Shown: positions 35,642-45,369, counted from the first letter of the stretch. The stretch: 64,000 nucleotides of DNA from JAKZVK01 sp965248255 (GCA_965248255.1 CBDFIW010000004.1:2108001-2172000); one strand, 5' to 3'. Notes: generated by a model not told the origin, from the sequence alone. Program-made: numbers and translations.

Positions 35642-36166
35642 CGACTCCTTGGACCGCTCCCACCGCCACACCGGGCCGTCCTCGGGGTCCTCGACCTCGC
35701 CGGTCCGCATGAACCCACACTTCTCCAGAACCCGCGTCGAGGCGTTACACGTCGGTAGCGTGTGGGCCCGAACGAGTCGCACCCGACCATCGGCGAACGC
35801 AAATGCGTTACATGCATCCGCTGCTTCCGTCGCGTACCCTCGCCCCAGGAAAGCGGATGCGATGCCATAGGCGATCTCCACCACCCCATGGTCGTCCGGC
35901 CGTCCCTTGAACGAGACGCTACCAACAACAACGCGTTCTTCCCGATGGACGATCGCGAAGCCATGAACCCACGGATCTTCCGCCACCGACTTGTGCAGTT
36001 GAGCTAGCCAGGCAGGCGAAACCTCATCAGAGACGAAGCCTCCCCGAAGGCCCTCCGCAGCCGGCAGCCCGAAGCACTCTTCGAAACGCTCCTCACTCTC
36101 GATCAACGCGAGAAGATGCTTGGGGGAGAACGGCGTCAAGACGAGATGGGCGGTTTCGACAGCCAT
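35636..36166 (-). CDS. GNAT-family N-acetyltransferase (RimJ/RimL type)
   Basis: The protein is 176 residues. The acetyl-CoA binding region is IAYGIASAFLGRGYATEAAD (R/Q-x-x-G-x-G/A pattern), followed by VRAHTLPTCNASTRVLEKCG and FMRTGEVED. The N-terminal half (MAVETAHLVLTPFSPKHLLA) is usual for RimJ/RimL-type enzymes. It acetylates a small molecule or protein N-terminus; the substrate is not known. The stop TAA is part of the attC-like GCCTAAC box. Confidence 0.85.
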   Translation of the reverse strand: MAVETAHLVLTPFSPKHLLALIESEERFEECFGLPAAEGLRGGFVSDEVSPAWLAQLHKSVAEDPWVHGFAIVHREERVVVGSVSFKGRPDDHGVVEIAYGIASAFLGRGYATEAADACNAFAFADGRVRLVRAHTLPTCNASTRVLEKCGFMRTGEVEDPEDGPVWRWERSKESA

Positions 36167-36632
36167 TGCGCTTGTGTTTCTCCGCGCTGCAGCACGTTAG
36201 GCGTAGACCCATGGTGGTCTTGACGCCCTGTGCCCAGCCGCTGAAGACAGCGCTCATCATGCGCTCGCCGAACTCGCGAGTCAAGGGCGCAACACCACAT
36301 AGCACCTGGGCCGCACACGCCGCTCGAGAATGGTTTCTTCCGTGCCGCATGCTTCAGCTTGCGGTCCCGGCCCTCGACAACGCGAGGAAACAAAAACGAA
36401 CCCAATTCCGCCGAACCGTGGTGGAAGCAGTGACTTGGGGCCAACCACAACCGAGCCCCGACAGCCATGGAGGGGCTCCGCAGCTCCCGATACCGCTATC
36501 GCGTCTCCCCTCAACCCAGTCCCGCGGAACCCAATGCATTGGGGCCCGATATCGGGACGACCGGCACGTAGAAGGGATTGGGGAGGAGGTACTTTTGGAG
36601 AAACTGGGCCAGTGTCCTGGTTCTTGCCTGCG
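36167..36632. other. Gene-poor region with a second GTTAGGC box
   Basis: No convincing gene is seen. A GTTAGGC box (36195-36201) lies 30 bases before the GNAT start, one GNAT cassette length from the site at 35635-35641. The palindrome GCTGCAGC is beside it. A full attC fold could not be built here. Some minus-strand frames are open, but they lack family features. Confidence 0.35.
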
Positions 36633-36896
36633 TCAGCTTTCCGCCACGGCTTCGTTTCGCCGCGACGGGTTCGGTGTGGAGAGAGCTCGCCACAGGCCTG
36701 TAAGCCCGCCGACGAGTAGGCAGACGTCGAACCATATCCCGTTCAAACCGGCGGACTCTAGGGCTGGCTGCAGAGACTGACTGAGCAGGTAGAAGCCGCT
36801 ACCGGCAGCGGCACTGACAGAGATGCCGAGCAGCCAGGCTCCCAAGCCGGCGTGTGCGGGCTCGGCTTCGATCGACTGTGTCCCGATCTCTGGCAT
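36633..36896 (-). CDS. Small hypothetical membrane protein
   Basis: The protein is 87 residues from the ATG at 36896; a TTG four codons upstream is possible. Two hydrophobic stretches (GAWLLGISVSAAAGSGFYLL and IWFDVCLLVGGLTGLW) predict two membrane helices. No ribosome binding site is obvious, but its start lies 26 bases after the stop of the next small gene on the same strand. No family was recognised. Confidence 0.4.
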   Translation of the reverse strand: MPEIGTQSIEAEPAHAGLGAWLLGISVSAAAGSGFYLLSQSLQPALESAGLNGIWFDVCLLVGGLTGLWRALSTPNPSRRNEAVAES

Positions 36897-36921
36897 CTTG
36901 TTGGGCAAACGCCGGTCGTTC

Positions 36922-37173
36922 CTAGGGTCCGGGGACCCTTCGCACCGGGATGACGACGCTCCGTACCGCTCCCGGGGGTGGTCCCGGTGTTGGCCTGAAG
37001 CCCGAGTCGTCTAGCTCGAGCAACTCCCGCCCGACGATCAGTCGTTCGATCGCGAGACCGGCGTTCGGATTGTTGGTCGCCCGGCGCCACTCGTCGATGA
37101 AGGCCAGGAGGCGGACGCCCTTCTCCAGCCGCTGCTTGCATTCCACGGTTGCATTGGCTGGCGAGTGCTCCAT
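36922..37173 (-). CDS. Small hypothetical protein
   Basis: The protein is 83 residues from the ATG at 37173, with GGAG about eight bases before. It has a helical N-terminal part (QRLEKGVRLLAFIDEWRRA) and a Pro-rich C-terminus (RPTPGPPPGAV). No family was recognised. It is co-oriented with the small membrane protein, the GNAT and the VOC genes, an arrangement typical of gene cassettes. An alternative start at 37242 would add 23 residues. Confidence 0.4.
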   Translation of the reverse strand: MEHSPANATVECKQRLEKGVRLLAFIDEWRRATNNPNAGLAIERLIVGRELLELDDSGFRPTPGPPPGAVRSVVIPVRRVPGP

Positions 37174-37627
37174 GGTGGATGTCTCCGGCTGGCTCACTGT
37201 GGCTATGTTCTCACGGGCTTGGTCACTTTTGAAATGGAGCATCGGTACCGAATCTTGTCAAACGAAAGTACCTGTGGGCTTACTTCGTTCGCCGATCTCT
37301 TACACCCTCTATCCATCAAGACCAAGTCTGCTTCGGCTCCCTGTTCGTTCCAGCTATGGCGCCGGCCCAAGCTTCTACCCACCCCCACCCTCTCAAACCC
37401 CAGCCCACAAAACAAACCCGATCCTGCTAAACCTATTTGCAGTCAATCCTTTGCAGCCCGATGCCCGGCACCTGAGTTGCCTTCGCAGGGATCTCTTACG
37501 TACCAGGCCCTCCGCTTCCAAGGCTCACGCCCAGGCCCGTTGCTTGGATCGCCGCTGCGTGGCTCGGGCTGCCCATCCCGTTGACACCCTGCGGCCCCCC
37601 TGATAGATTGGCGGCTAAGAGGTCTCG
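37174..37627. other. Gene-free region
   Basis: About 450 bases between the cassette-like genes and the DUF1549 protein. Pyrimidine-rich stretches are present on the plus strand (about 37370-37400). No gene, tRNA or strong hairpin was recognised; it should contain the promoter of the DUF1549 gene. Confidence 0.3.
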
Positions 37628-40375
37628 ATGAACACCGTCGTGAAAACATGGGCCATGCTGCTCGCGCTCGGCCCGGGTTCGCTCTGGGCCGCGGCCACCG
37701 GCGACCAGGCCAAAATCGAGTTCTTCGAGATGAAGATCCGGCCGCTGCTGGCCGACAACTGCTACGCCTGCCACACGAACTCGAAGATGGGCGGGCTGCG
37801 GCTCGACTCGCGCGAGACGATGGTCCGCGGCGGCAGCTCGGGGCCGGCGATTCGGCCCGGCAACGCCGTGGGCAGTATTCTGATCCAGGCCGTCAGCCAC
37901 ACCCACGACCATCTCAAGATGCCGCCGACAGGCGAGAAGCTCACCGACGAGCAGGTCGGGGCGCTTAAAACGTGGATTCAGGACGGGGCCGCCTGGCCCG
38001 ACGAAGACCTGCAGCCGACGGTCGGCGAAACCACAACGTACGAGATCCGGCCCGAGCAGCGGGCCTTTTGGTCCTTCCGGCGCGTATCAAAGCCGGAGCT
38101 CCCGGCAGTGAAGAACAAGTCGTGGGTCCGTCAGCCGGCGGACCGCTTCGTCCTGGCTAAGCTCGAATCCGCGGGGCTCACGCCCGCCCCGCAGGCCGAC
38201 AAACGCACGCTGATCCGCCGCACCACGTTCGACCTGATCGGGCTGCCGCCGACGCCGGAGGAGATCAAGGCCTTCCTGGCGGACGATTCGCCCGGCGCTC
38301 TCGAGACAGTGATCGAGCGCCTGTTGGCTTCACCTCATTACGGCGAGCGCTGGGGACGGTACTGGCTCGACCTGGCGCGCTATTCCGACGGTAAGCTCGG
38401 CACCCGCAAGGACGATCCCTATCCCAATGCCTATCGTTACCGCGATTGGGTCATCGAGGCCTTTAACGACGACTTGCCTTACGATCAGTTCATCCGCGCT
38501 CAGCTAGCGGCGGACCTGCTGCCTGACGCCGAGCGCGAGAAGCATCTCCCGGCGCTCGGCTTCCACGCCTTCGTCCCCCGCGGTGACGATCGCGTGGACG
38601 TGACGACGAGAACCTTCCTTGGCCTCACGGTGGGTTGCGCGCAGTGCCACGACCACAAGTACGACCCCATCCCGACGAAGGACTTCTACTCGCTGCAAGG
38701 TGTGTTCGCCGGCAGCGCTTATCACGAGTACCCCGTCGCTCCCGAGGACCAGGTGAAGGCATATAAGAAGGCGCAGCAAGCCATCGCCGACAAGAAGGAA
38801 GCGATCGCGAAGTTCATCGAGAAGCAGTCAGGGCAGCTGATCGACGTGCTGTTCGAACAGACTGCCGAGTACATGACGGCAGCCTGGCAGGTGATGAGCA
38901 GCGCTCAGCCCGACGCGGCAGCGGCTGCCGCGTCGGGAGATCTTGTACCCGAGATCCTGGATCGCTGGATCGGTTACCTGAAGTCAGACCAGGAGCACGA
39001 GTATCTCGACGAGTTTGATTCCGCGGTCGCGGGAGGTGCGACGCTCGAGCAAGTCCGGAAGCTGTCCGAAGAGGTCGAGGAACTCGCTATCGCCATCAAC
39101 ATCGAGAAGAAGGAGATCGAAGACCGCAACTACGTGAAGCTCGGCGGGGCCAAGGGCGTGGCCGACGAGAGAACCCGCCAGTACACCAACCTCGAGTTTC
39201 TTGACCTCAAGAAGTGGTACTTCTGGCGCGACTTGGCGTTCGAGCCTAACACGCGAAACGGTTACCGGTTTGACGGCGGTGTCTTCTTCTTCGGGGAGAA
39301 AGCAGCCGACCGGGACGGGACACCCGAGGAAGACAGAAAGATCGACCGCTTCTTGAGTGGCTTGTGGAAGCAGCATCTCGACCGCCTGCGGGCCGAGCTG
39401 AAGGACTTGGAAGAGGCGCTGCCGGAAGCGTATCCCTTCGTCCACGGCTACGAGGAGGCCGAGAAGATCAAAGATTTGCAGGTCCATATCCGTGGTGATA
39501 AAGACAACCTGGGAGAGCTAGCGCCACGGCGATTTCTACGCATCCTGAGCCCGGCCGAGCCGAAAAAATTCGAGAACGGCAGCGGGCGGCTCGAATTGGC
39601 CGGTCGAATCGCCGACCCCGGCAACCCGCTGACGGCTCGCGTCATGGTCAACCGCATCTGGCAGCATCACTTCGGTGAAGGGATTGTACGCACGCCGAGC
39701 AACTTCGGACAGCTTGGCGAGCGCCCGACACACCCCGAGCTGCTCGACTACCTGGCGGCGCGATTCGTCGAAAGCGGCTGGTCGGTCAAGGCCGTGCATC
39801 GCGAGATCATGCTTTCCTCGACCTACCGCCTCGGCACCGCGCACGTCGCCAAGAATTTCGAGCAAGATCCGGACAACAAGCTGCTCTGGCGCACGAATCT
39901 GATCCAGCGCCTGGATGCCGAGGCGCTACGGGACTCGATTCTCGCGGTGTCGGGCAAGCTGGATCCGAAGGCCGGAGGCCCGCCCGAAGACTTCAGTGAC
40001 GACAACCATCGCCGCACCGTGTATGCCCGGGTCCGCCGAACCCAGCCCAACCGCACGATGACGCTGTTCGACTTCCCGGATCCCAACAACACCAGCGAGA
40101 AGCGCCTCGTGACGGTGGGTCCGATGCAGCGGCTCTACTTCCTCAACAGCAGGTTCGTGATGGGCCAGGCCGAGGCTCTGGCGGAGCGGATCGCCGGGGA
40201 GGCTGGCTCTGACGACCGCGCCCGCATCCGGCGAGCCTATGAACTGCTCTACGGCCGTCTGCCGTCGAAAGCCGAGACGAAGACCGGCCTCAAGTACTTG
40301 CAGAAGGGTTCGAATGCGTGGACACAGTACGCCCAAGTGCTGCTGGCGTCGACCGAGTTCAGTTCGGTGAATTAG
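37628..40375 (+). CDS. DUF1549/DUF1553 (PSD1) protein with planctomycete-type cytochrome c domain
   Basis: The protein is 915 residues with a signal peptide. A single CxxCH haem site, NCYACHTNSK, lies near residue 40 in a planctomycete-type cytochrome c domain (RPLLADNCYACH). DUF1549 follows from about residue 165 (ADRFVLAKLESAGL; YWLDLARYSDG; and VGCAQCHDHKYDPI, which adds a second CxxCH). A coiled-coil insert lies in the middle. The C-terminal DUF1553 has PLTARVMVNRIWQHHFGEGI and LDAEALRDSILAVSGKL. It is expected to be extracytoplasmic, often paired with DUF1501 proteins, as here. Confidence 0.9.
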   Translation: MNTVVKTWAMLLALGPGSLWAAATGDQAKIEFFEMKIRPLLADNCYACHTNSKMGGLRLDSRETMVRGGSSGPAIRPGNAVGSILIQAVSHTHDHLKMPPTGEKLTDEQVGALKTWIQDGAAWPDEDLQPTVGETTTYEIRPEQRAFWSFRRVSKPELPAVKNKSWVRQPADRFVLAKLESAGLTPAPQADKRTLIRRTTFDLIGLPPTPEEIKAFLADDSPGALETVIERLLASPHYGERWGRYWLDLARYSDGKLGTRKDDPYPNAYRYRDWVIEAFNDDLPYDQFIRAQLAADLLPDAEREKHLPALGFHAFVPRGDDRVDVTTRTFLGLTVGCAQCHDHKYDPIPTKDFYSLQGVFAGSAYHEYPVAPEDQVKAYKKAQQAIADKKEAIAKFIEKQSGQLIDVLFEQTAEYMTAAWQVMSSAQPDAAAAAASGDLVPEILDRWIGYLKSDQEHEYLDEFDSAVAGGATLEQVRKLSEEVEELAIAINIEKKEIEDRNYVKLGGAKGVADERTRQYTNLEFLDLKKWYFWRDLAFEPNTRNGYRFDGGVFFFGEKAADRDGTPEEDRKIDRFLSGLWKQHLDRLRAELKDLEEALPEAYPFVHGYEEAEKIKDLQVHIRGDKDNLGELAPRRFLRILSPAEPKKFENGSGRLELAGRIADPGNPLTARVMVNRIWQHHFGEGIVRTPSNFGQLGERPTHPELLDYLAARFVESGWSVKAVHREIMLSSTYRLGTAHVAKNFEQDPDNKLLWRTNLIQRLDAEALRDSILAVSGKLDPKAGGPPEDFSDDNHRRTVYARVRRTQPNRTMTLFDFPDPNNTSEKRLVTVGPMQRLYFLNSRFVMGQAEALAERIAGEAGSDDRARIRRAYELLYGRLPSKAETKTGLKYLQKGSNAWTQYAQVLLASTEFSSVN

Positions 40376-40432
40376 CGGCGCTTCCCCCGCATACTCGACG
40401 CGGGCGCAGCACTCCACCCATCTGGAGCGAAC

Positions 40433-40812
40433 ATGCATGTCGAAGCGGTACTGATCTTCGTTGCCTTGGTCACGGCTCTAGTGGTTGTCATCGTGGCGCT
40501 CTTCCTGCTGTTCGGTGCCAAGATGCCGGTGTCGTCGACGCGACACTAGGAAAGGCGGTGCTCGCTTCTCTCGCTTGTACCTTCCTCACATCGCTGCTGT
40601 CGGGGCTCATGTCGGTAGTGTCACTGCTCGGGACAGCTGCCGGTTTCTTGATCGGGCTCCTGTTCTCCCTATTCACGATCCAAGCTATCTTCAACACTGC
40701 CCTTAAGAAAGCACTGCTGATGTCGATCTTCAACGGGATTGCCCAGATTGCTGCGATGCTACCGGTGACTGGGCTGACCGGGGTTTCGCTGGCAGCTTTA
40801 TTCGGGCTCTAG
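40433..40812 (+). CDS. Small integral membrane protein, frameshifted
   Basis: The first frame encodes MHVEAVLIFVALVTALVVVI and a membrane helix ending at GAKM. The next frame, from about 40525, continues with AGVVDATLGKAVLASLACTF and two more hydrophobic segments to 40812. Inserting one G at ATG-CC joins them into about 127 residues with three to four membrane helices. No family was recognised. It lies between the DUF1549 and DUF1501 genes on the same strand and may be part of that operon. Confidence 0.55.
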
Positions 40813-40978
40813 TCACTGGCATCGGCTAGCGTCGACGTCCGCATCGCGACTGCAAGGCTTCGAGATCGGTTCCCGAGGCTCGGCACGTGACGAACATCAC
40901 AAAGTGTTGTAAGATGCCAATGGTTGCTGTAGGTCGCCGAAGTATGGCCGCCGCGGCAGCCGGCTTGGGGGTAGGTTC

Positions 40979-42352
40979 ATGACACGACGAGAAGCCTTGA
41001 GCGTGATGGGCGCCGGGTTCGGCTCGGTCGGGTTGGCCGGTGTGGCGGGTGCAGCCACAGGAAACGCAGCCCTTGCTGCCCAGCAACCGCACTTCGCCCC
41101 CAAAGCCAAGCACGTCATCTTCCTGTTTCTCAACGGCGGCTTGTCGCAGGTCGATACCTTCGATCCCAAGCCGATGCTCGACAAGCACGACGGCGAGCCG
41201 AAGCCCGGTCCCAAGGTCAAGACCGACCGCGCCGCGGGCAACTTGATGAAGTCGCCGTTCAAGTTCACCAAGCGCGGGCAGAGCGGCATCGAGGTCAGCG
41301 AGATCTTTCAAAAGGTTGGCGACCAGATCGACGACTTCTGCGTGATCCGTTCGTGCTATTCGGACAATGGCAACCACGGCCCGTCGCTGTTCTTGATGAA
41401 CTGCGGCCACCAGTTGCCCGGACGGCCGTCGCTGGGTTCGTGGGTCACCTACGGCTTAGGGACCGAGAACGAGAACCTGCCGGGGTTCGTCGTGCTGTGT
41501 CCCGGCTACCCGGTGATGGGGCCAGTGCTGTGGTCGTCTGCGTTCTTGCCCAACCCCTACCAAGGCGCCTACGTCCGCAACGATGAGACCGACCCGGAAA
41601 AGCTGGTCCGGAACATCCGCAACAAGGTGCTCAGCGACAATGAGCAGCGGCGACAGCTCGACCTGCTCGACAACCTGAATCGCTCCTACCTCAAGCGCGT
41701 CGGCTATCAGCCGGAACTCGAGTCCGCCATCGAGTCGATGGAAGTCGCCTATCGCATGCAGAGCGAGGTGCCCGACGTCTTCGACATCAACAAAGAAAGC
41801 GAGGCGACCCGGGCGCGCTACGGCGACACCGACTTCGGACACGGTTGCCTGATGTCGCTACGGCTCGTCGAGCGCGGCGTGCGCATGGTGCAGGTCTACT
41901 ATGGCAACTGGCAGCCGTGGGACAGCCACGACGACATCCTGGTGCACGGCAAGCTCGCCCGCGAGGTCGACGGGCCCATCTCGTCGCTGATTCAGGACTT
42001 GAAGGCGCGCGGCCTGTTTGATGAGACGCTGGTCATCATCGGCAGCGAGTTCGGGCGCACGCCGATGATCCAGAACAGTGGCCTCGAGAAGATCGGCAAG
42101 GGCCGCGATCACAACGTGCCGGGCTACACCACACTATTGGCGGGCGGCGGGCTGAAGCGGGGCGTCACCTACGGCGCCACCGACGACTTCGGCTTCGCGG
42201 CAGTCGAGAACCGCGTCCACCCACACGACCTGCACGCGACCGTGCTGCACTTGCTGGGGCTCGACCACACCAAGCTGACCTATCGCTACAGCGGCCGCGA
42301 CTTCCGGCTGACCGACGTCGGCGGCCGTGTGATCCACGACATCATCGCTTGA
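40979..42352 (+). CDS. DUF1501 (sulfatase-like) exported protein
   Basis: The protein is 457 residues. The N-terminus MTRREALSVMGAGFG followed by an Ala-rich hydrophobic region looks like a Tat-type signal. The alkaline-phosphatase-like fold of DUF1501 is shown by HVIFLFLNGGLSQVDTFDPK near residue 43, GSEFGRTPMIQ and HPHDLHATVLHLLGLDH near the end. An upstream in-frame-independent ATG (40914) encodes a 22-residue peptide whose TGA overlaps the ATG, so translational coupling is possible. DUF1501 and DUF1549 proteins are often encoded together; the joint role is unknown. Confidence 0.88.
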   Translation: MTRREALSVMGAGFGSVGLAGVAGAATGNAALAAQQPHFAPKAKHVIFLFLNGGLSQVDTFDPKPMLDKHDGEPKPGPKVKTDRAAGNLMKSPFKFTKRGQSGIEVSEIFQKVGDQIDDFCVIRSCYSDNGNHGPSLFLMNCGHQLPGRPSLGSWVTYGLGTENENLPGFVVLCPGYPVMGPVLWSSAFLPNPYQGAYVRNDETDPEKLVRNIRNKVLSDNEQRRQLDLLDNLNRSYLKRVGYQPELESAIESMEVAYRMQSEVPDVFDINKESEATRARYGDTDFGHGCLMSLRLVERGVRMVQVYYGNWQPWDSHDDILVHGKLAREVDGPISSLIQDLKARGLFDETLVIIGSEFGRTPMIQNSGLEKIGKGRDHNVPGYTTLLAGGGLKRGVTYGATDDFGFAAVENRVHPHDLHATVLHLLGLDHTKLTYRYSGRDFRLTDVGGRVIHDIIA

Positions 42353-42452
42353 GGTGAAGAACGGGTTCATTCCGAGCCGTGACCGTGAGGGAGCGGTCGT
42401 TTGAGCTGTGATCCGCGCGGGTTGATAAGGTAGAGCTGCGCCGCCGCTGGAG

Positions 42453-42815
42453 CTATCGGCCTTTGCGCCGACCGCGCCCGTTGGGCCCCTGCAGGCTTTC
42501 AAGATAGCGATCGAGATTGCGTTCGATCCGCTCCATCCGCTCTTGCCATTCGGCGCGGTCGACGGCGCGGCGTTTCTCGATGCGTTCTTCTGCTTCCTGG
42601 ATCTCCTTGCGTCGCCGTTGGCGTTCTCGGCGGTGAGCGCGGATGTCGAGTTCGACAGCGTGTTGCGTGTATTGCTGCAGCTTGTCGAGATTACCCTCAA
42701 GGCGATCGAGCCGCCCTTCTGCCTTGTGGTGGGACTCAATCAGCGTGCCAAGCTGACTCTCGAACGAGCGGAACACCTGCTCGTGGTAGCGCCACAGCGA
42801 ATCTAAGTCGTCCAC
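42453..42815 (-). CDS. Coiled-coil hypothetical protein
   Basis: The protein is 120 residues. It is almost wholly helical and charged: LWRYHEQVFRSFESQLGTL, then a long Arg/Glu-rich coiled coil (RRKEIQEAEERIEKRRA). It has no signal peptide. No family was recognised. The gene is on the minus strand next to the LolA-like gene, about 57 bases downstream of its stop. Confidence 0.55.
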   Translation of the reverse strand: MDDLDSLWRYHEQVFRSFESQLGTLIESHHKAEGRLDRLEGNLDKLQQYTQHAVELDIRAHRRERQRRRKEIQEAEERIEKRRAVDRAEWQERMERIERNLDRYLESLQGPNGRGRRKGR

Positions 42816-42872
42816 GGCTCCACTCTATCACGCAGGCGGCGAGCCGGCCTCCATGATTAGACTCGATTCGGC

Positions 42873-43706
42873 CTACTTTTGCGGCTGTTCAACTTGACCC
42901 TGCGGCTCGCCCTGCCCCTGCGTCTCGTCGACGACTTCCCCAAACGTGATCTCGGCGTCGCTCTTGAACTGCTTGTAATCTTCGTACTTGATGATCATGC
43001 GGATGCGCTGGTCGCCGCTCTGGAAGTGCAACACGTCATCAGCGCGCGTGTACACGGGGAACCAGTACTTGCCGTCGATCTGGTCGCGGTAGGTCTCGAA
43101 ACGGGGAAACTGGCTGTCTTCATTCTTCTTGAGAAGGCCGATACCCTTGCCGTAGGTCTTGACGATTTGTAGGTCACGCTGATCGACCCAGATCTGGCCT
43201 TCGAAGTAGCGCTTGCCCTTCTCGAGCTTCTTCGGCTTGACCGCGAAGGAATAGCACTCGATCTCGTCCAGCTTCTCGGGCCCGAGGTAGCGGATGTGGT
43301 AGTCGTTGCGCTCGGCTGTCGTCATGACAAAGGGCTGCACGTCGCGCAGATCCTGCATGTCTTGGGGCGTGAGGATGATGTTCTGGAGCGTCGAAACAGG
43401 CGCGAACACCACTCGTTCATTGCGTCTGCCGTCCCCGCCGAAGATGATGTCTTGGACGATCTCATACTTGCCTCGCACGCGGCCCGAATCGGTGTACTCC
43501 AGGATCTTCACAGTCTGCCGGTAGGTGTAGTTCCCACGAGCCTGAGAAAACTCCGTTTCCTTCACCACGAAGTTGTCGATGATCTGCTCGATCGGCATCG
43601 GCAGGTTGCCGACTGCCGCATCGGCCGCGCCGGCGTGAGGAGGCGCGGCCAAGACCGCAACGAATGCCAAGGCTATGAAAAGGCTCCTGAATGAGAGAGT
43701 TCTCAT
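42873..43706 (-). CDS. LolA-like outer membrane lipoprotein-sorting protein
   Basis: The protein is 277 residues with a signal peptide (SFRSLFIALAFVAVLAAPPH). The body resembles the one-domain LolA/LolB-type fold annotated as outer membrane lipoprotein-sorting protein, common in Acidobacteriota: FVVKETEFSQARGNYTYRQT, IEQIIDNF, YFEGQIWVDQRDLQIVK and WFPVYTRADDVLHF. It would bind lipids or lipoproteins in the periplasm. The C-terminal tail is Gln/Glu-rich (GQGEPQGQVEQPQK). It is downstream of the mutase gene on the same strand. Confidence 0.75.
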   Translation of the reverse strand: MRTLSFRSLFIALAFVAVLAAPPHAGAADAAVGNLPMPIEQIIDNFVVKETEFSQARGNYTYRQTVKILEYTDSGRVRGKYEIVQDIIFGGDGRRNERVVFAPVSTLQNIILTPQDMQDLRDVQPFVMTTAERNDYHIRYLGPEKLDEIECYSFAVKPKKLEKGKRYFEGQIWVDQRDLQIVKTYGKGIGLLKKNEDSQFPRFETYRDQIDGKYWFPVYTRADDVLHFQSGDQRIRMIIKYEDYKQFKSDAEITFGEVVDETQGQGEPQGQVEQPQK

Positions 43707-43830
43707 CGTGATTCTCCCGCGGGGCTGCCCCTGCTCCTCAATTATCCCACCGATCGAAAACCACCGCTGCTAGTCTTCACTGACGTGTCCAGGGCTCCTG
43801 AGGTTGCCGGCGAAGGCGGCAAAGTGGCGA

Positions 43831-45369
43831 TCACAGCAAGACGCGATCCTGGTGCTCGCCAAATACCTCCCGCAGACAATCGGATATCTCGCCGACGGTG
43901 GCGTAGGCCTCCACCGCATCCAGCACCGCCGGCATCAGGTTCTCGGATGACGCGGCGGCGGCAAGGCGGCTTAGGGAGTCTCGAACTCGCTGCTGGTCAC
44001 GCGAACCCCGCAGCGACGTCAGCGTCCCATGCCTCCGCTCCTCGAGGGAAGCATCGATCTTCAAGATCGGCACACCTTCTTCCTTTTCGAGACGATAGGT
44101 ATTGACACCCACCAGCTTCTGCTCCCCCGTCTCCACCGTCTTCTGAAACGCGTACGAGGCGCTCTGGATTTCGCGTTGCACGAATCCCTGCTCGATGGCG
44201 GCGATCATCCCGCCCATCGCGTCGATCTTGTCGATGTAGGCTCGCGCCCCTCGTTCAAGCTCATCGGTCAGGCCCTCGATCGCGTACGAACCACCCACCG
44301 GATCAGCGGTGTTGGCAATACCGGTCTCCTCGGCGAGCACTTGCTGCGTGCGTAAGGCTAGTTGCGCGGCCTCTTCCGTTGGGAGAGCCAGCGCTTCGTC
44401 ATAGGAGTTGGTGTGAAGCGACTGCGCCCCCCCAAGCACCCCCGCCAACGCTTCGAACGTGGTACGCACCACGTTCACGAGCGGCTGCTGCGCGGTGAGC
44501 GTCGAGCCGGCTGTCTGCACGTGGAAGCGCATCGCTTGGGAGCGCGGATCCCGGGCCCCGAAGCGATCCCGCATCAGATGTGCATAGAGCCGCCGGGCGG
44601 CACGGAATTTGGCGATCCCCTCGAGGAAATCCCTGTCCGCGCTGAAGAAAAATGACAGCCGGGGGGCGAACTCGTCGATCGCCAATCCCGCTGCCAGCGC
44701 CGATTCGACGTAGCTCACGGCGTTTGCCAGTGTGAAGGCCACTTCCTGCACCGCCGTGGCGCCGGCTTCCCGCATGTGGTAGCCGCTGACCGAAATCACG
44801 TTCCACTTCGGCGCCTCGCGGCTCGCCCAGGCGAACAGGTCGGTAACAATCCGCATCGAAGGCCGCGGCGGGTAGATGTAGGTTCCCCGCGCGATGTATT
44901 CCTTCAAGATGTCGTTCTGGACCGTGCCGAGCAGCCCGTCCGTCTTGACTCCCTGCTTGCGGGCGACAGAAACATACAAGGCCAGCAAGATCATCGCCGT
45001 CGCGTTGATGGTCATCGACGTCGAGACTTGCCCCAGCGGGATGCCGTCGAAAAGCTCTTCCATGTCGGCCAGCGAACTGATCGCCACGCCGGCGCGGCCG
45101 ACCTCGCCGACGGCGAGGGGATGATCGGAGTCGTAGCCCATTTGCGTCGGCAGATCGAAGGCGACCGAGAGGCCGGTGATCCCCTGGGAAAGCAGGTAAC
45201 GGTATCGTTGGTTTGACTGCGCGGCGTCGCCAAACCCGGCGTACTGCCGCATCGTCCAGAGCCGGTCGCGGTACATGCCCGGGTGGATGCCGCGGCTGAA
45301 TGGGAACTCACCGGGGTCGCCCAAGCGATCGGTGTAGTCGAACGAGGTTGGGCCGTACCGCTGTCTCAT
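43831..45369 (-). CDS. mcmA: Methylmalonyl-CoA mutase, large-subunit type without B12 domain
   Basis: The protein is 512 residues and ends before the cobalamin-binding domain, so a separate small subunit is needed; none is in the window. Conserved segments are FPFSRGIHPGMYRDRLWTMR, SVAFDLPTQMGYDSD, LGTVQNDILKEYIARGTYIY and LGGAQSLHTNSYDEALALPT. Y43 in RQYAGF and R161 in IARGTYI match the residues that distinguish methylmalonyl-CoA from isobutyryl-CoA mutases, so methylmalonyl-CoA is the likely substrate. A small membrane gene lies 38 bases upstream on the same strand. Confidence 0.85.
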   Translation of the reverse strand: MRQRYGPTSFDYTDRLGDPGEFPFSRGIHPGMYRDRLWTMRQYAGFGDAAQSNQRYRYLLSQGITGLSVAFDLPTQMGYDSDHPLAVGEVGRAGVAISSLADMEELFDGIPLGQVSTSMTINATAMILLALYVSVARKQGVKTDGLLGTVQNDILKEYIARGTYIYPPRPSMRIVTDLFAWASREAPKWNVISVSGYHMREAGATAVQEVAFTLANAVSYVESALAAGLAIDEFAPRLSFFFSADRDFLEGIAKFRAARRLYAHLMRDRFGARDPRSQAMRFHVQTAGSTLTAQQPLVNVVRTTFEALAGVLGGAQSLHTNSYDEALALPTEEAAQLALRTQQVLAEETGIANTADPVGGSYAIEGLTDELERGARAYIDKIDAMGGMIAAIEQGFVQREIQSASYAFQKTVETGEQKLVGVNTYRLEKEEGVPILKIDASLEERRHGTLTSLRGSRDQQRVRDSLSRLAAAASSENLMPAVLDAVEAYATVGEISDCLREVFGEHQDRVLL

